A stretch of 64,000 bases of DNA, taken from Nitrosomonas ureae (GTDB taxonomy: Bacteria; Pseudomonadota; Gammaproteobacteria; Burkholderiales; Nitrosomonadaceae). The notes beneath the pieces were generated by a model. That model saw only the letters and a list, made by a program, of their open reading frames with translations. It was not told the DNA's origin and ran no database searches. Positions within the stretch are counted from its first letter, which is position 1. Each line of letters starts with the position of its first letter. The position numbers were made by a program, and so were the translations under genes. Shown in pieces: positions 51,901 to 61,385 of this stretch. The stretch is taken from positions 2,604,001 to 2,668,000 of the forward strand of contig NZ_CP013341.1 of the NCBI RefSeq assembly GCF_001455205.1. Direction: 5' to 3'.

Positions 51901-52221
51901 ATGACACAAAACTACAAACCTGCTTACCCACCGGAGTTTCGTCAGCAGATGGTGGAATTGGTAGCATTAGGCAAATGCCCCAAGCAATTATCCAAGGAAT
52001 TTGGATGCCACTACACTTCGATACAAACCTGGTGTCGAGCAGCAGGTGTACCAATTAGATCAAGCCAGGCAATTGCTTTCGCTGCGACATCGAGTGTTGC
52101 TTCCTTGAGTGCCAACGAACGGCAGGAACTGCTGGAATTGCGTAAGAAGCTCAAGCGTGTGGAGATGGAGCGTGACATATTGGCAAAGGCTACGGCCTGG
52201 TTTGCAAACAACAAGGATTGA
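51901..52221 (+). CDS. IS3-family transposase OrfA
   Basis: 106 residues: an HTH (LSKEFGCHYTSIQTWCRAAG) and a C-terminal leucine-zipper helix (ELLELRKKLKRVEMERDILAKATAWFA), the standard OrfA. GGAGAAGTAAG provides the ribosome binding site. It overlaps the orfB start, where IS3 elements usually frameshift to make the active OrfAB; no clear slippery heptamer was found. Confidence 0.92.
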   Translation: MTQNYKPAYPPEFRQQMVELVALGKCPKQLSKEFGCHYTSIQTWCRAAGVPIRSSQAIAFAATSSVASLSANERQELLELRKKLKRVEMERDILAKATAWFANNKD

Positions 52222-52805
52222 TGGGGAAGGTGTACCAATTAATCAAGGCAAACCGGGCCCAATTTCCGGCTCGTGTTCTATGCGAGACACTCGGTGTATC
52301 GCACAGCGGTTACTATGACTGGGCAAAACGCACACCCAGCCGACGGGCCATTACCAACTGTCGATTGATCGAGCAGATCATGGCCATATACCGTACCAGC
52401 GATTGTACGTATGGCCGTCCCCGCATTACCGTTGAATTAGCCGATCGTGGAGTCAGGGTCAATCATAAGCGCGTAGGCAGGTTGATGCGTGAAGCTGGAA
52501 TTAAAGGGGTGAGTCGCAGGCGAGGCTTTGTGATCACGACTCATCGGAATAAGCGTGACCGCCCTGCACCGGATTTAGTGCAACGCCATTTCAAGGCAGC
52601 TAGCATCAATCAACTATGGGTTGCGGACATGACTTACATTCCTACCTGGGCAGGGTTCCTGTACCTGGCCGTGGTCATCGATGTATTCAGCCGTAAGGTA
52701 GTGGGCTGGTCTTTCGGTGAAACCATGACAGCAAGCCTGGTGATCAGTGCGTTGAACATGGCGTTAATCACTCGTAAACCGGGCAAAGTGATTCACCATA
52801 GCGAT

Positions 52806-53103
52806 AGTAAGAATACTTGCACCAGATTTCAATAATGATTTGACTCAATCATTGAATGAGCAATTATTGGAATTCTGGTACCGTAAGAATTGCCAAGTTT
52901 CCTGACTCTCAGAGCGATAGACCGTCAATAGTGTCATTCCCTGGATCTGTCGGTTATTTGGCAATATCTATCGGTGAGGTTTCACCTCGCCATTGTCTGT
53001 GACCCAAGAAGGGCCTGATCGCTTATCTCATTACTGTCTTGTCCCGGCAATCGGTTTCGGTGAATCCCTATCAATAACATCATTCAAAAATAGGGAGCTG
53101 AGA
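52806..53103 (+). ncRNA. Probable bridge RNA region of the IS110 element
   Basis: IS110-group elements encode a bridge RNA in the long noncoding left end, and this 298-nt stretch is that region. A GGTGAGG/CCTCGCC hairpin lies around 52973-52991. AGCGATAG (52913-52920) repeats the left target flank, and CCTGATCGCT (53014-53023) is complementary to the rebuilt target AGCGATCAGG across the insertion point. The guide loops themselves are not resolved by eye. Confidence 0.6.
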
Positions 53104-54177
53104 ATGGATGACAATCATCATGGCATAGTTGGAGGAGTTGATACCCACAAAGACATACATTTCGCAGCCGTAGTCGATACTTACGATCGAGTGCTTGCCA
53201 GTAATTCTTTCTCCACAACACGGCAAGGATACAAATCAATGCTGATGAATTGGATGCAATCTTTTGGTGAGGTCAAGCGCATTGGAATAGAATGCACTGG
53301 GACTTATGGTGCGGGTTTGCTAAGGTATCTGCAGCAGTTTGACGTCGAAATTTTAGAAGTTACCTCACCTGATAAAATGGATCGACGCAGACGCGGCAAG
53401 AACGATACAATCGATGCGGAAAATGCGGCCCATGCTGCATTTGCTGGAATACGAACCGTCACACCTAAAACACGAGATGGCATGGTGGAGTCGTTACGAG
53501 TTCTAAAGGTATGTAGGAAGACTGCCATTGCAGCTAGACGTATCGCACTCCAAATGATCCAAATGAATATTATTTCCGCACCAGAGTCGATTCGGGAACC
53601 GCTCCGTGCACTGACTCGCATGCAATTAATCCGTACTCTTGTCACTTGGCGGCCAGATCTGGGCGGGTATCGTAATATATCAACTGCATACAAAATCGCA
53701 TTGAAATCTCTTGCACGGCGATATCTGGAATTGCATGATGAGATTGCGGATCGGGATGTCATGATCTCAGCCATAGTTGATGAACTTGCTCCCGATCTGA
53801 TTGCAGGTAAAGCCATTGGTTATGAGTCTGCTGCACAATTACTCATTACCGCGGGAGACAATCCGGATCGATTAAAATCCGAAGCTAGCTTTGCCGCATT
53901 ATGCGGTGTAAATCCAATTCCTGCTTCCTCGGGCAAGGTCAATAGACACAGATTGAATCGCGGCGGTGACAGAGCCGCTAATAGTGCACTGCATATTATC
54001 GCTATTGGACGACTGAGGACGGACAATAAAACTAAAGAGTACGTTGATAAAAGTTTGACACAAGGGCATACGAAACTTGAGGCGCTGCGGTGCCTTAAAC
54101 GCTATATTGCGCGAGAAGTTTATTACATTCTGAAAAAACGCAACAATCTTATCAATAGTATCCAAATTGCTGCTTGA
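53104..54177 (+). CDS. IS110-family transposase
   Basis: 357 residues from ATG 53104 (GGGAG upstream); the frame open from 52993 lies in the noncoding end. GGVDTHKDIHFAAVVD carries the first Asp, RIGIECTGTYGAG the Glu, and KNDTIDAENAA the DxxD acids of the RuvC-like DEDD site. The C-terminal Transposase_20 domain has AALCGVNPIPASSGKVNRHRLNRGGDRAANSAL, with Ser-Ser as the likely recombinase nucleophile region. It appears complete. Confidence 0.93.
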   Translation: MDDNHHGIVGGVDTHKDIHFAAVVDTYDRVLASNSFSTTRQGYKSMLMNWMQSFGEVKRIGIECTGTYGAGLLRYLQQFDVEILEVTSPDKMDRRRRGKNDTIDAENAAHAAFAGIRTVTPKTRDGMVESLRVLKVCRKTAIAARRIALQMIQMNIISAPESIREPLRALTRMQLIRTLVTWRPDLGGYRNISTAYKIALKSLARRYLELHDEIADRDVMISAIVDELAPDLIAGKAIGYESAAQLLITAGDNPDRLKSEASFAALCGVNPIPASSGKVNRHRLNRGGDRAANSALHIIAIGRLRTDNKTKEYVDKSLTQGHTKLEALRCLKRYIAREVYYILKKRNNLINSIQIAA

Positions 54178-54567
54178 CATTTAGAAGGGCATCCAGGGCA
54201 GTCAATACACCAGTGTTGAATTCGGCAAGCGATGCAGGGAAATGGGTGTGCATCCCTCCATGGGAAGTGTGGGTGATGCTTACGACAATGCAATGGTTGA
54301 AAGCTTTTTTGCCAGCCTGGAATGTGAATTGATCGATAGGCGCTCCTGGAAAAATAAAACTGAAGCAAGGCTGGCCATATTCACCTGGATCGAGTCATGG
54401 TACAACCCAACTCGCAGGCATTCCGGGCTGGGATACTTATCACCAAACAATTTTGAGAGAAAACTGAATGAGAAAAATAAAATCGCGATAAACTGCAATC
54501 CGCTTTCACAGGTCGAGACTCTCTCGACTCCATGAAAAAAATGTCCGCCAAAAGGCGGACAACTCCA

Positions 54568-55083
54568 ACTTCAACTCCATACACCAGAAATGAACATAGC
54601 TCTTGTTTGAAGGCTTGTTACTTGGACTCGGTCGTGTATTCCTAGTTTGGTATCTTCTTCATCGCCTTCCCCTCAAATGTAACGTTAATTGTACGTCACC
54701 CTTGGTAACTATTTTTTGGGGGAAGCTCACTCCCGCAGCACAGTTCTATTCGCCGGCCGGATAAGATGATCCGAAGAGGCGTATTTGCTTGCTCATGCGA
54801 AAACTTTGCAACAGAACCATAAATTAACTTGACTAAAGTTTACAAAGAAATAGTCGTTCATAACTTACAATAATATGTTTTAAATGATTATTTAGAAGCT
54901 AAAGACACAGCTACTAAAAACTACATTCTACAAACACACATTAAGCGTTTTACTTGTTTTATGAACTTGGCAAGAAATTTAAAACATCAAACGCCCATGT
55001 GAATTTCACCAAGACTTTAATTCATCCAGAACTAATGAAAACAAATATCTAATGAATATCCAAACGATTCTCAATAGAAACTA
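54568..55083. other. Intergenic region, probable IS scars
   Basis: 516 bp with no supported gene. The part near 54800 (AACTTTGCAACAGAACC) is the kind of end left by IS4/IS5-type elements, and composition changes to AT-rich after about 54830. It must contain the promoter of the 55084 gene, but I could not place it. Confidence 0.4.
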
Positions 55084-55716
55084 ATGAGCAAGATTAGACA
55101 AATTATTATGTTATTTGTGGTTGTTTGGCCAAGTATTGGTAGCGCTCAGCTGAAGATTCAGTTATTTGATCAGGATAATAAACCAGTCAGTCAAGCAGTA
55201 ATAAGCATTCCTACAAAGATCGCGTCAGCTACTGATGGGCAGAAAGCTGTTATGGATCAAATTAATCAACAGTTTGTACCTCACGTTTTAACAATCAACC
55301 AAGGACAATTTGTCTTGTTCCCCAATAGGGACAATATTAGACATCATGTTTACAGTTTTTCTGGGCCAAAACCATTTGAAATTAAGCTATATAAAGGCAC
55401 GCCCACTTTGCCAGAATTATTTGATAAACCAGGAATTGTGGTTCTAGGATGTAACGTTCATGATCACATGGTTGGCTATATTTATGTGACTGACAATAAT
55501 TTGGTCGCTATGACAAATGAAAATGGTGTAGCAGATTTTGAGGCACAAGTGCCTGACACAGTGAAGATTTGGCATGCGCAATTAGCAGAAGGCGCAGATA
55601 AAATTATTACTGCACCACTTGTAAAAAAAAATGATCAGGGCGTCTGGCAATTAACGACGAACTTGCGGCCAGTAATTGTTAAAACCCCAAGAAAGTTTAA
55701 ACCAAGGTTTAATTAA
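55084..55716 (+). CDS. Periplasmic cupredoxin-like protein (methylamine-utilisation type)
   Basis: 210 residues. Signal peptide MSKIRQIIMLFVVVWPSIGSA. The core has FPNRDNIRHHVYSFSGPKPFE (copper ligand His) and LGCNVHDHMVGYIYV (Cys, His, Met ligands), a type 1 blue copper arrangement. Such proteins are annotated as methylamine utilisation proteins and often stand beside the genes found here. The C-terminus is basic (VKTPRKFKPRFN). Electron transfer or copper/redox sensing is likely; which one is unknown. Confidence 0.82.
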   Translation: MSKIRQIIMLFVVVWPSIGSAQLKIQLFDQDNKPVSQAVISIPTKIASATDGQKAVMDQINQQFVPHVLTINQGQFVLFPNRDNIRHHVYSFSGPKPFEIKLYKGTPTLPELFDKPGIVVLGCNVHDHMVGYIYVTDNNLVAMTNENGVADFEAQVPDTVKIWHAQLAEGADKIITAPLVKKNDQGVWQLTTNLRPVIVKTPRKFKPRFN

Positions 55717-55717
55717 A

Positions 55718-58078
55718 TTGGCATTGCGAACATTAAACTACGGCATACTTAAACTTGTTGGCGGATTGTTATGTTTGACTACCTGCTCGATTCTGGTTTC
55801 AGTTTGGATATCAACGACAAATCATGCAAGAAAACAAGTCGCACAGGGCTTGGACATAGGGCAAAATATTTTCACGCAAGTGTTAGCCAGTCGGGAAAGC
55901 CAATTATATAACTCTGCAGATGTACTGACTGCTGATTTTGGCTTCATACAGTCGGTTGCCTCACAAGACAAGGATACAATAACTAGTGTTTTATTTAATC
56001 ACGGTGAGCGTATTTCTGCTGATTTAATGGCACTCTTATCGTTTGATGGAAATGTCATTTCCAGTACTTCCACAGGTCTTGGCAGCAACGATCCTTTTCC
56101 TGCCAAAGAACTTATCAGGAAAGCCATTAGTAGCGGTGGCGTGGCATCTATTTTAGAAATAGATAAACAGCTATATCAAGTTATTTTATTAACTGTGAAT
56201 GCGCCTGTTCCCATCGCAATTGCTGTAGTCGGATTCGAAATTAATCAGGCGTTGATTGAAGAGTTGTCAGCAATAACAAAGTTAAACACCACAATTGAAT
56301 TGAGCCATGCTGGAGGCCAGAATATGACAATCAGCTCAGTGCCTAACAATGAACTGATTAATGTTTATGATAGCGTTAAACTAGAACTGGATATCCTGAG
56401 ATCGCCCTTTGAGCGTGAACATAGATTTTTCTCCAAACGTTTTTTGCTGTCAGAATTGGAAGGTAGGCAAGTGTGGATTATCTTGTCTGAAGACATCAAT
56501 CAGCTGTTTTCTGAATTTAATTTATTACAGCTTGAAATAACTTTCATCACTCTGCTTTCTATAGGCCTGACTCTTCTTATGGGCGCAGTCTTTGCAAGAA
56601 ATCTGACTTTACCTCTGACTAATCTTGAAATAATGGCACAACGTGTAGCGCGTGGAGACTATCATAAGCACATCAATATTCAAGCGAATTCTAAAGAAAT
56701 TGATAATCTGGCGATTGCTTTTAGCGTTATGCAGGAAAACGTATGTTCCAGGGAAGAGAAAATACAATTCCAGGCTAGTCATGATGTATTGACAGGTTTA
56801 TATAACCGCTATCAGATTTCAACAATCATTCAGCAAAAAATGTCTGAACAAAAACCATTCCAGGCATTTGGTATGAATATCCTGGGTTATCGTGGGATTA
56901 ACGATGTATTTGGTTACCAGATTGGCGATAGTTGTTTGCAATCTCTAGCTGTACGATTCATGAAATTAGGTGGTCAAGCAGCTCGTTTGGGCGGCGGAGA
57001 ATTACTCTGGCTGCCTGACCAATTCATCAATGAGAAGGCTTTGTTAGAACTTCGTCAGCAGTTGGAACAGCCGCTCGAGGTAGATAATACAGTTTTAAAT
57101 ATTAGGTTTTCGATTGGTGTAACGTGCTTTCCAGATGATGCTGAGGATACACAAACGCTATTTCGCCGTTTAAGTATTGCTGTTGACCATGCGCGCAGGG
57201 AGAAAAATTTATTTCAAGCATATCGTCAAGATTTGGAAGAAAATTATTTATATCGGCTTGAAGTGTTGAATGAGCTCAAACAAGCATTAAGTTCAACTCA
57301 ATCGGAACTTGCAGTTTTTTATCAACCGAAACTGAGCTTGAATACTGGAAAAATCAGCAAAGTAGAGGCATTAATCCGATGGAATAACAAACGGTTGGGA
57401 TTTGTTTCTCCAGAACTATTCATTCTTGTTGCGGAGCAGGCTGGACTTATCAATCAGGTGACTAACTGGGTAATTGATCGCGTTATTTATGACTTGCGTC
57501 AATGGGATCAAATCGGTATCAGCTTACAAGTCGCAATAAACCTTTCTGTCCATGATGTGACAAATATTGATTTGTTGCCTGGAGTGGTGCAGCGACTGAA
57601 GCTAGCTGGATTAGGTAAAAATAAACTGGCTTTTGAGATCACAGAAAGTGATCTGATGAAAGAACCCGAAAAAGCCATAGAACAGTTACAGGCCTTCAGA
57701 ACGTATGGATTTAATTTGGCGATAGACGATTTTGGTACAGGCTATTCCTCGTTATCTTACCTGAAAAACATGCCGGTAACCGAGTTAAAAATTGATAAGA
57801 GCTTTATTCTCAAGCTTGATCAGCAATTGGAAGACCAAAATATCGTGCAAACTATTATCGCTCTCGCCCGTACTTTTAAACTGGAAATTGTGGCGGAAGG
57901 TGTTGAGAACGAGGCCACATTACGACTACTAAATGCTTGGGGATGCGACTGGATCCAAGGATATTTTATCAGTAAACCAATGGCAAGTGACCAAATTCAG
58001 CGTTGGCTAGAAGAACATGGCACCACAAAATGGATACGCAATGATATTGAAAAATATAGGTATAAAAAATATGCGTAA
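55718..58078 (+). CDS. Membrane c-di-GMP phosphodiesterase with degenerate GGDEF and EAL
   Basis: 786 residues from TTG 55718, one base after the previous stop, with AAGG 10 nt upstream; a TTG at 55676 would overlap the cupredoxin gene. Membrane segments at about 10-30 and 280-300 flank a periplasmic Cache-like sensor; HAMP follows. The GGDEF site is degenerate (RLGGGELLWL, about 430), so no cyclase activity is expected. The EAL domain is intact: VEALIRWN, NLSVHD, EITESDLM, IDDFGTGYSSLSYL, IDKSF, AEGVEN. It should hydrolyse c-di-GMP in response to a periplasmic signal. Confidence 0.88.
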   Translation: MALRTLNYGILKLVGGLLCLTTCSILVSVWISTTNHARKQVAQGLDIGQNIFTQVLASRESQLYNSADVLTADFGFIQSVASQDKDTITSVLFNHGERISADLMALLSFDGNVISSTSTGLGSNDPFPAKELIRKAISSGGVASILEIDKQLYQVILLTVNAPVPIAIAVVGFEINQALIEELSAITKLNTTIELSHAGGQNMTISSVPNNELINVYDSVKLELDILRSPFEREHRFFSKRFLLSELEGRQVWIILSEDINQLFSEFNLLQLEITFITLLSIGLTLLMGAVFARNLTLPLTNLEIMAQRVARGDYHKHINIQANSKEIDNLAIAFSVMQENVCSREEKIQFQASHDVLTGLYNRYQISTIIQQKMSEQKPFQAFGMNILGYRGINDVFGYQIGDSCLQSLAVRFMKLGGQAARLGGGELLWLPDQFINEKALLELRQQLEQPLEVDNTVLNIRFSIGVTCFPDDAEDTQTLFRRLSIAVDHARREKNLFQAYRQDLEENYLYRLEVLNELKQALSSTQSELAVFYQPKLSLNTGKISKVEALIRWNNKRLGFVSPELFILVAEQAGLINQVTNWVIDRVIYDLRQWDQIGISLQVAINLSVHDVTNIDLLPGVVQRLKLAGLGKNKLAFEITESDLMKEPEKAIEQLQAFRTYGFNLAIDDFGTGYSSLSYLKNMPVTELKIDKSFILKLDQQLEDQNIVQTIIALARTFKLEIVAEGVENEATLRLLNAWGCDWIQGYFISKPMASDQIQRWLEEHGTTKWIRNDIEKYRYKKYA

Positions 58079-58105
58079 GCATATGTATTAAATAATGTAT
58101 TACAG

Positions 58106-58948
58106 ATGAGTAAATTTAAAGCATGCATACTACTTTATTTGTTGATGGTTGGCCAGATCCTGGCTGGACAAGGCAAATTATTGGAGACTGCAGGACTTAC
58201 CCAAATAGAAGGTAGTGGCGGGGGCGGTATCGTACCTTGGGCAACAATTTCCGGATATGGAAGTCGTGATGAAACCTCTGCATCCGTTTTTAATTCACTG
58301 GTTTTTCTCGATGATTATCGCTTACATTCATTAGGAGGTAGTTTAGGGTTATTTGACCGAGTAGAACTGAGTTTTGCACATCAAAACCTAAACTTATCCA
58401 CATCTGGTGGCGAAATACGGCAGAATATTTATGGTATAAAAACCCGCCTATATGGCGACCTCATATATACATTCCTGCCCCAGATAAGTATTGGTGTGCA
58501 ACACAAAACGCTAATTGATGGAGCTGTTGCTTCAGCCGTTGGTGCCAAAAATAATAACAGCGGAACCGACTTTTATATTGCGGCCACTAAAGTACATCTT
58601 GGTGCTGTGGGTGGTTACAATTTAATTTGGAATCTGGCAGCACGCGCTACAAAAGCCAATCAACTTGGTTTGCTGGGCTACGGAGGAGGGAAAAATGATG
58701 ACTACCAAGCGATGATGGAAGGTTCTGTCGGTGTGTTGTTGTCTCGTAATTGGGTAGTTGGGTACGAATATAGACAAAAACCTAACAATTTGGTTGGGGT
58801 TAAAGAGAATGATTGGCAGGATTTTTTTGCCACTTATATCCCTAACAAGCATTTTAATCTTACCTTGGCCTGGACACGTCTAGGTGATATTGCTGGCGCA
58901 AAGGATCAGCAAGGGTTTTATTTCTCAGCAACTGGCTATTTATGGTAG
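58106..58948 (+). CDS. DUF3034 outer-membrane beta-barrel-like protein
   Basis: 280 residues. Signal peptide (MSKFKACILLYLLMVGQILA), then GKLLETAGLTQIEGSGGGGIVPWATISGYGSRDE and YRLHSLGGSLGLFDRVELSFAHQNL, typical of DUF3034. Alternating hydrophobic strands and a terminal aromatic (GYLW) suggest a beta barrel in the outer membrane. Substrate unknown. Confidence 0.88.
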   Translation: MSKFKACILLYLLMVGQILAGQGKLLETAGLTQIEGSGGGGIVPWATISGYGSRDETSASVFNSLVFLDDYRLHSLGGSLGLFDRVELSFAHQNLNLSTSGGEIRQNIYGIKTRLYGDLIYTFLPQISIGVQHKTLIDGAVASAVGAKNNNSGTDFYIAATKVHLGAVGGYNLIWNLAARATKANQLGLLGYGGGKNDDYQAMMEGSVGVLLSRNWVVGYEYRQKPNNLVGVKENDWQDFFATYIPNKHFNLTLAWTRLGDIAGAKDQQGFYFSATGYLW

Positions 58949-58953
58949 CTATC

Positions 58954-59373
58954 ATGAAAACATTAGTAATTTTAACTGTTTTGTTTTCATCAGCCTGCGT
59001 CAATCAGATGAGCTCAGTGTCAGTATATAAGGAATTAGGTGGATACCCAAAGATCGAACAGATTGTCGATAATTTTATAATCGAGATTGAAAAAGATCCG
59101 GTTATTTTTGAGTATTTTAAAGAGTCGGATGTAGAAAGATTTCGCACCAAGCTAACTGAGCATATTTGTTTCCATACTGGTGGTCCGTGTAAATATACGG
59201 GCGATACTATGGAAAGGGTTCACGATGGTATGAATATTACCGAGACCGACTTTAACCGGGGCGTTGATCTGCTGATTAATGCCATGTATCAGGCCGACAT
59301 TCCACATAGGATACAAAATAAGATGTTGGCAATATTTGTTCCGATGCGTGAGCAAATGATTTATAGGCCATAG
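58954..59373 (+). CDS. Group I truncated haemoglobin lipoprotein
   Basis: 139 residues from ATG 58954 (MKTLVILTVLFSSAC): a lipoprotein signal with Cys15 and then a trHbN-type globin, SVYKELGGYPKIEQIVDNFI, with LTEHICFHTGGPCKYTG carrying the proximal-His region and MERVHDGMNIT. Periplasmic anchoring of a globin is uncommon; it could bind O2 or NO outside the cytoplasm. It is the last gene of the four-gene cluster. Confidence 0.85.
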   Translation: MKTLVILTVLFSSACVNQMSSVSVYKELGGYPKIEQIVDNFIIEIEKDPVIFEYFKESDVERFRTKLTEHICFHTGGPCKYTGDTMERVHDGMNITETDFNRGVDLLINAMYQADIPHRIQNKMLAIFVPMREQMIYRP

Positions 59374-59445
59374 CGAAATCAGTTGTAGTAGTTGTGACCC
59401 GGTCTGACAGTTACCCGATTTGACGCTGTGTCTGTTAGATTAAAT

Positions 59446-59563
59446 TCAGCTATTCAATGTAGTGATTTTATCGTCCCACACCTCCTTTGCGTCAATTAGT
59501 GTTTGCATGGGAGTGCGCCCACAACACATCTTATCTTGGTGAGTTCGCGCGTTGTTGTAGTAA
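59446..59563 (-). pseudogene. IS481-family transposase C-terminal fragment
   Basis: YYNNARTHQDKMCCGRTPMQTLIDAKEVWDDK is the C-terminus of an IS481 transposase (RTHQGKxCxGRTPM pattern). Its missing upstream part lies at 60844-61027, beyond the IS5-family element that split it. Confidence 0.8.
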
Positions 59564-60843
59564 AAGATTCCTGCACAACCTTGCCTGGCAGTGCAATAAC
59601 CAACTAAAATAGAGGGGGTTAAAAGACAGTTGGAGCAAAAGATGCAGATGAGTTTTGGAACACTGGAATTAGCAGAGCGATTGAAGCGAGAAAATGTTCT
59701 GGTGAAGATTGATGCCCTAATTGAGTGGGAGGAATTACGTCCGAAACTTACGGGTTTATACAAGCTCGAGTTATCGCATGGTGGAGGCCAAGAGCCGTTT
59801 GATGGGTTGTTGATGTTCAAAGCGATCCTGCTAGGTCAGTGGCATAGTTTATCGGACGCTGCGTTGGAGCAAGCACTGTGTGTACGCATTGATTTTCTGC
59901 AATTTTGCGGACTGTCCTTGTCGGATGCGATACCGGACGAAACCACTTTGTGCCGGTTCCGTAACCGGCTAATAACCAACGATCGGCTAGATGATCTGCT
60001 GGCCACTATTAATGAACAGCTTCAATCCCACGGATTGATGATCAAGGGTGCGACAGGAGCGGTCATTGATGCCACGCTGATTGAGTCAGCGGCACGCCCT
60101 AAAAAGACCATCACACTGGAAGTGGATGCCGAAGAAGGTAAGGTTGTTCAGTTTGAAGATGGCAGTCAACCTGGAATCAACTGTATCGAAGAACAAAGCG
60201 CGGATCCGGATGCGACCTGGCTAAAGAAAGGCAAGAAGTCACAGTTTGGCTACCGCAGTTACCTGGTGGTGGACGCACAAGACGGCTATGTGCGCGGGGT
60301 TTACACCGCCCCTGCCAACCAGAGCGAAATGATGCATTTCGAAGCCGCTATCGATGGTGCGCATATCGAGGCGAATCGGGTGTATGCCGACAAGGGATCC
60401 GCCAGCAATGCCAATCGGCAATTTCTAAGAAAGCAAAAGATCAAGAGCGCAATCATGCATCGCGCGTACAAGAATAAACCCCTCTCGTCACGCCAGAAGC
60501 TGGCGAATCAATTGATCAGTAAAAAACGCTATATTGTCGAACAGTGTTTCGGCACAATCAAACGCTTATTCAGAATGGAACGCGCCAGCTACTTCGGTAC
60601 GACGAAAGTCAACGCCCAAGTCATACTGAAAAGTATCTGCATGAATCTAAAGAAAGCAGCCAACAAAATCTTCGTAGACCAACCATTAAGGGGAGCGATC
60701 CGTCCAAATATTACATAAGGGGGAAAAATTCACCTAAAAAAAGGAAAAAACTCCACTTTCTATTAAAGTGACGTGCAACAAGTGTCACTTGGAAAATTTT
60801 CTCTGTCGCTACAGCAAAATTCTTGCGGTTGTGCAGAGGTCTT
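59564..60843 (+). mobile_element. Intact IS5-family element inserted in IS481 relic
   Basis: Ends AAGATTCCTGCACAACC (59564) and the inverse of AAGACCTCTGCACAACC (ending 60843) are imperfect inverted repeats. AGTAA flanks both sides as a short target repeat. Removing it rejoins DDWINY with YNNARTHQ in the IS481 frame. Confidence 0.85.
59642..60718 (+). CDS. IS5-family transposase
   Basis: 358 residues from ATG 59642, with GGAG upstream. The N-terminal DUF772-type region (MFKAILLGQWHSLSDAALEQAL, DAIPDETTLCRFRNRL) precedes the DDE core: GAVIDATLIES (first Asp), RVYADKGSASNAN (second Asp) and RYIVEQCFGTIKRLF (Glu in the YREK-like region). Nothing is missing, so it should be active. Confidence 0.93.
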   Translation: MQMSFGTLELAERLKRENVLVKIDALIEWEELRPKLTGLYKLELSHGGGQEPFDGLLMFKAILLGQWHSLSDAALEQALCVRIDFLQFCGLSLSDAIPDETTLCRFRNRLITNDRLDDLLATINEQLQSHGLMIKGATGAVIDATLIESAARPKKTITLEVDAEEGKVVQFEDGSQPGINCIEEQSADPDATWLKKGKKSQFGYRSYLVVDAQDGYVRGVYTAPANQSEMMHFEAAIDGAHIEANRVYADKGSASNANRQFLRKQKIKSAIMHRAYKNKPLSSRQKLANQLISKKRYIVEQCFGTIKRLFRMERASYFGTTKVNAQVILKSICMNLKKAANKIFVDQPLRGAIRPNIT

Positions 60844-61027
60844 AGTAATTTATCCAGTCATCCAGATCGACTTGCAACTCTTCAAAGGACTGATAAATCT
60901 TGCGCCTGAACGCCACCTGGTAGAACTCTTGCAAGATGGTTTTATGAAAACGTTCGCAGATGCCGGTGGTCTGCGGATGATTGGCTTTGGTTCTGGAATG
61001 CTCAACATGAGGTTTGCTGATTCTCAT
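60844..61027 (-). pseudogene. IS481-family transposase internal fragment
   Basis: HSRTKANHPQTTGICERFHKTILQEFYQVAFRRKIYQSFEELQVDLDDWINY is the catalytic-Glu region of IS481 transposases (NHPQTNGxxERFHxT). Upstream domains are gone and the C-terminus is at 59446-59563. Confidence 0.8.
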
Positions 61028-61187
61028 GGAATTCTAAACTTCGTAAAATGAAGAGAGAAAACGGAATTACCATGTACAAAATATAGCCAGGAATTTCGAG
61101 AGCGATCAATTAAGTATTAATTGACATGGTGACATGAATCAACTTGCAATTCCCCGTGGTCTTGCCGCGGGGATAGGTACAGCAAGT

Positions 61188-61385
61188 TTATTGTGTCATG
61201 GCCTCGTGACAACCTCGATGTTGTATCGCTCTAAAATAGCTTTCATCAACTTCCGCTTTGCCTAACAACTTGTCTTTAAGGGCAGTCTGACGATTATAAA
61301 TTCCCTTCCTGAAAATGCCATACCAGCGATTAATCGTGTTACGATTTTCACCTAACAGCTGTTGTTTTACTGGCAGGAATATCAT
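61188..61385 (-). pseudogene. IS1595-family transposase fragment
   Basis: NTINRWYGIFRKGIYNRQTALKDKLLGKAEVDESYF matches IS1595 (ISXO2-like) transposases, where VDESYFG holds the first catalytic residues. It is truncated soon after. Between it and the IS481 relic lies a GC-rich hairpin near 61155 but no gene. Confidence 0.7.

Larger units (their letters stand above)
52806..54193 (+). mobile_element. Intact IS110-family element inside IS3 orfB
   Basis: Bounded by the interrupted IS3 reading frame: about 1388 bp, with roughly 298 bp before the transposase and 16 bp after it. No inverted terminal repeats and no long target duplication, as in the IS110 group. One uncertain base at the right junction remains. 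Confidence 0.85.
52221..54535 (+). pseudogene. IS3-family OrfB (DDE integrase) split by IS110
   Basis: The 5' part (52221-52805) has the HTH_21 region and the rve core with WVADMTYIPTW (first Asp) up to VIHHSD (second Asp). The 3' part resumes at 54194 with QGSQYTSVEFGKRC, GDAYDNAMVESFFASLECELI (catalytic Glu) and ends at 54535. Joining 52805 to 54194 restores the canonical HSDQGSQYTS, so the insertion site is known to the base. The element cannot transpose by itself. Confidence 0.9.
51847..54567 (+). mobile_element. IS3-family element interrupted by an IS110-family element
   Basis: Terminal inverted repeats: TGGAGTTGCCCCCTTTGAA... at 51847-51871 and the inverse (TTTTGGCGGACAACTCCA) at 54542-54567. 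It contains orfA, orfB 5' part, the 1.39-kb IS110 insert, then the orfB 3' part. No clear target duplication is seen. Confidence 0.85.

Noticed and set aside
55676..55717. Upstream TTG start for the GGDEF/EAL gene
   Set aside because: It would overlap the end of the cupredoxin gene and lacks a ribosome binding site; TTG 55718 has AAGG upstream.
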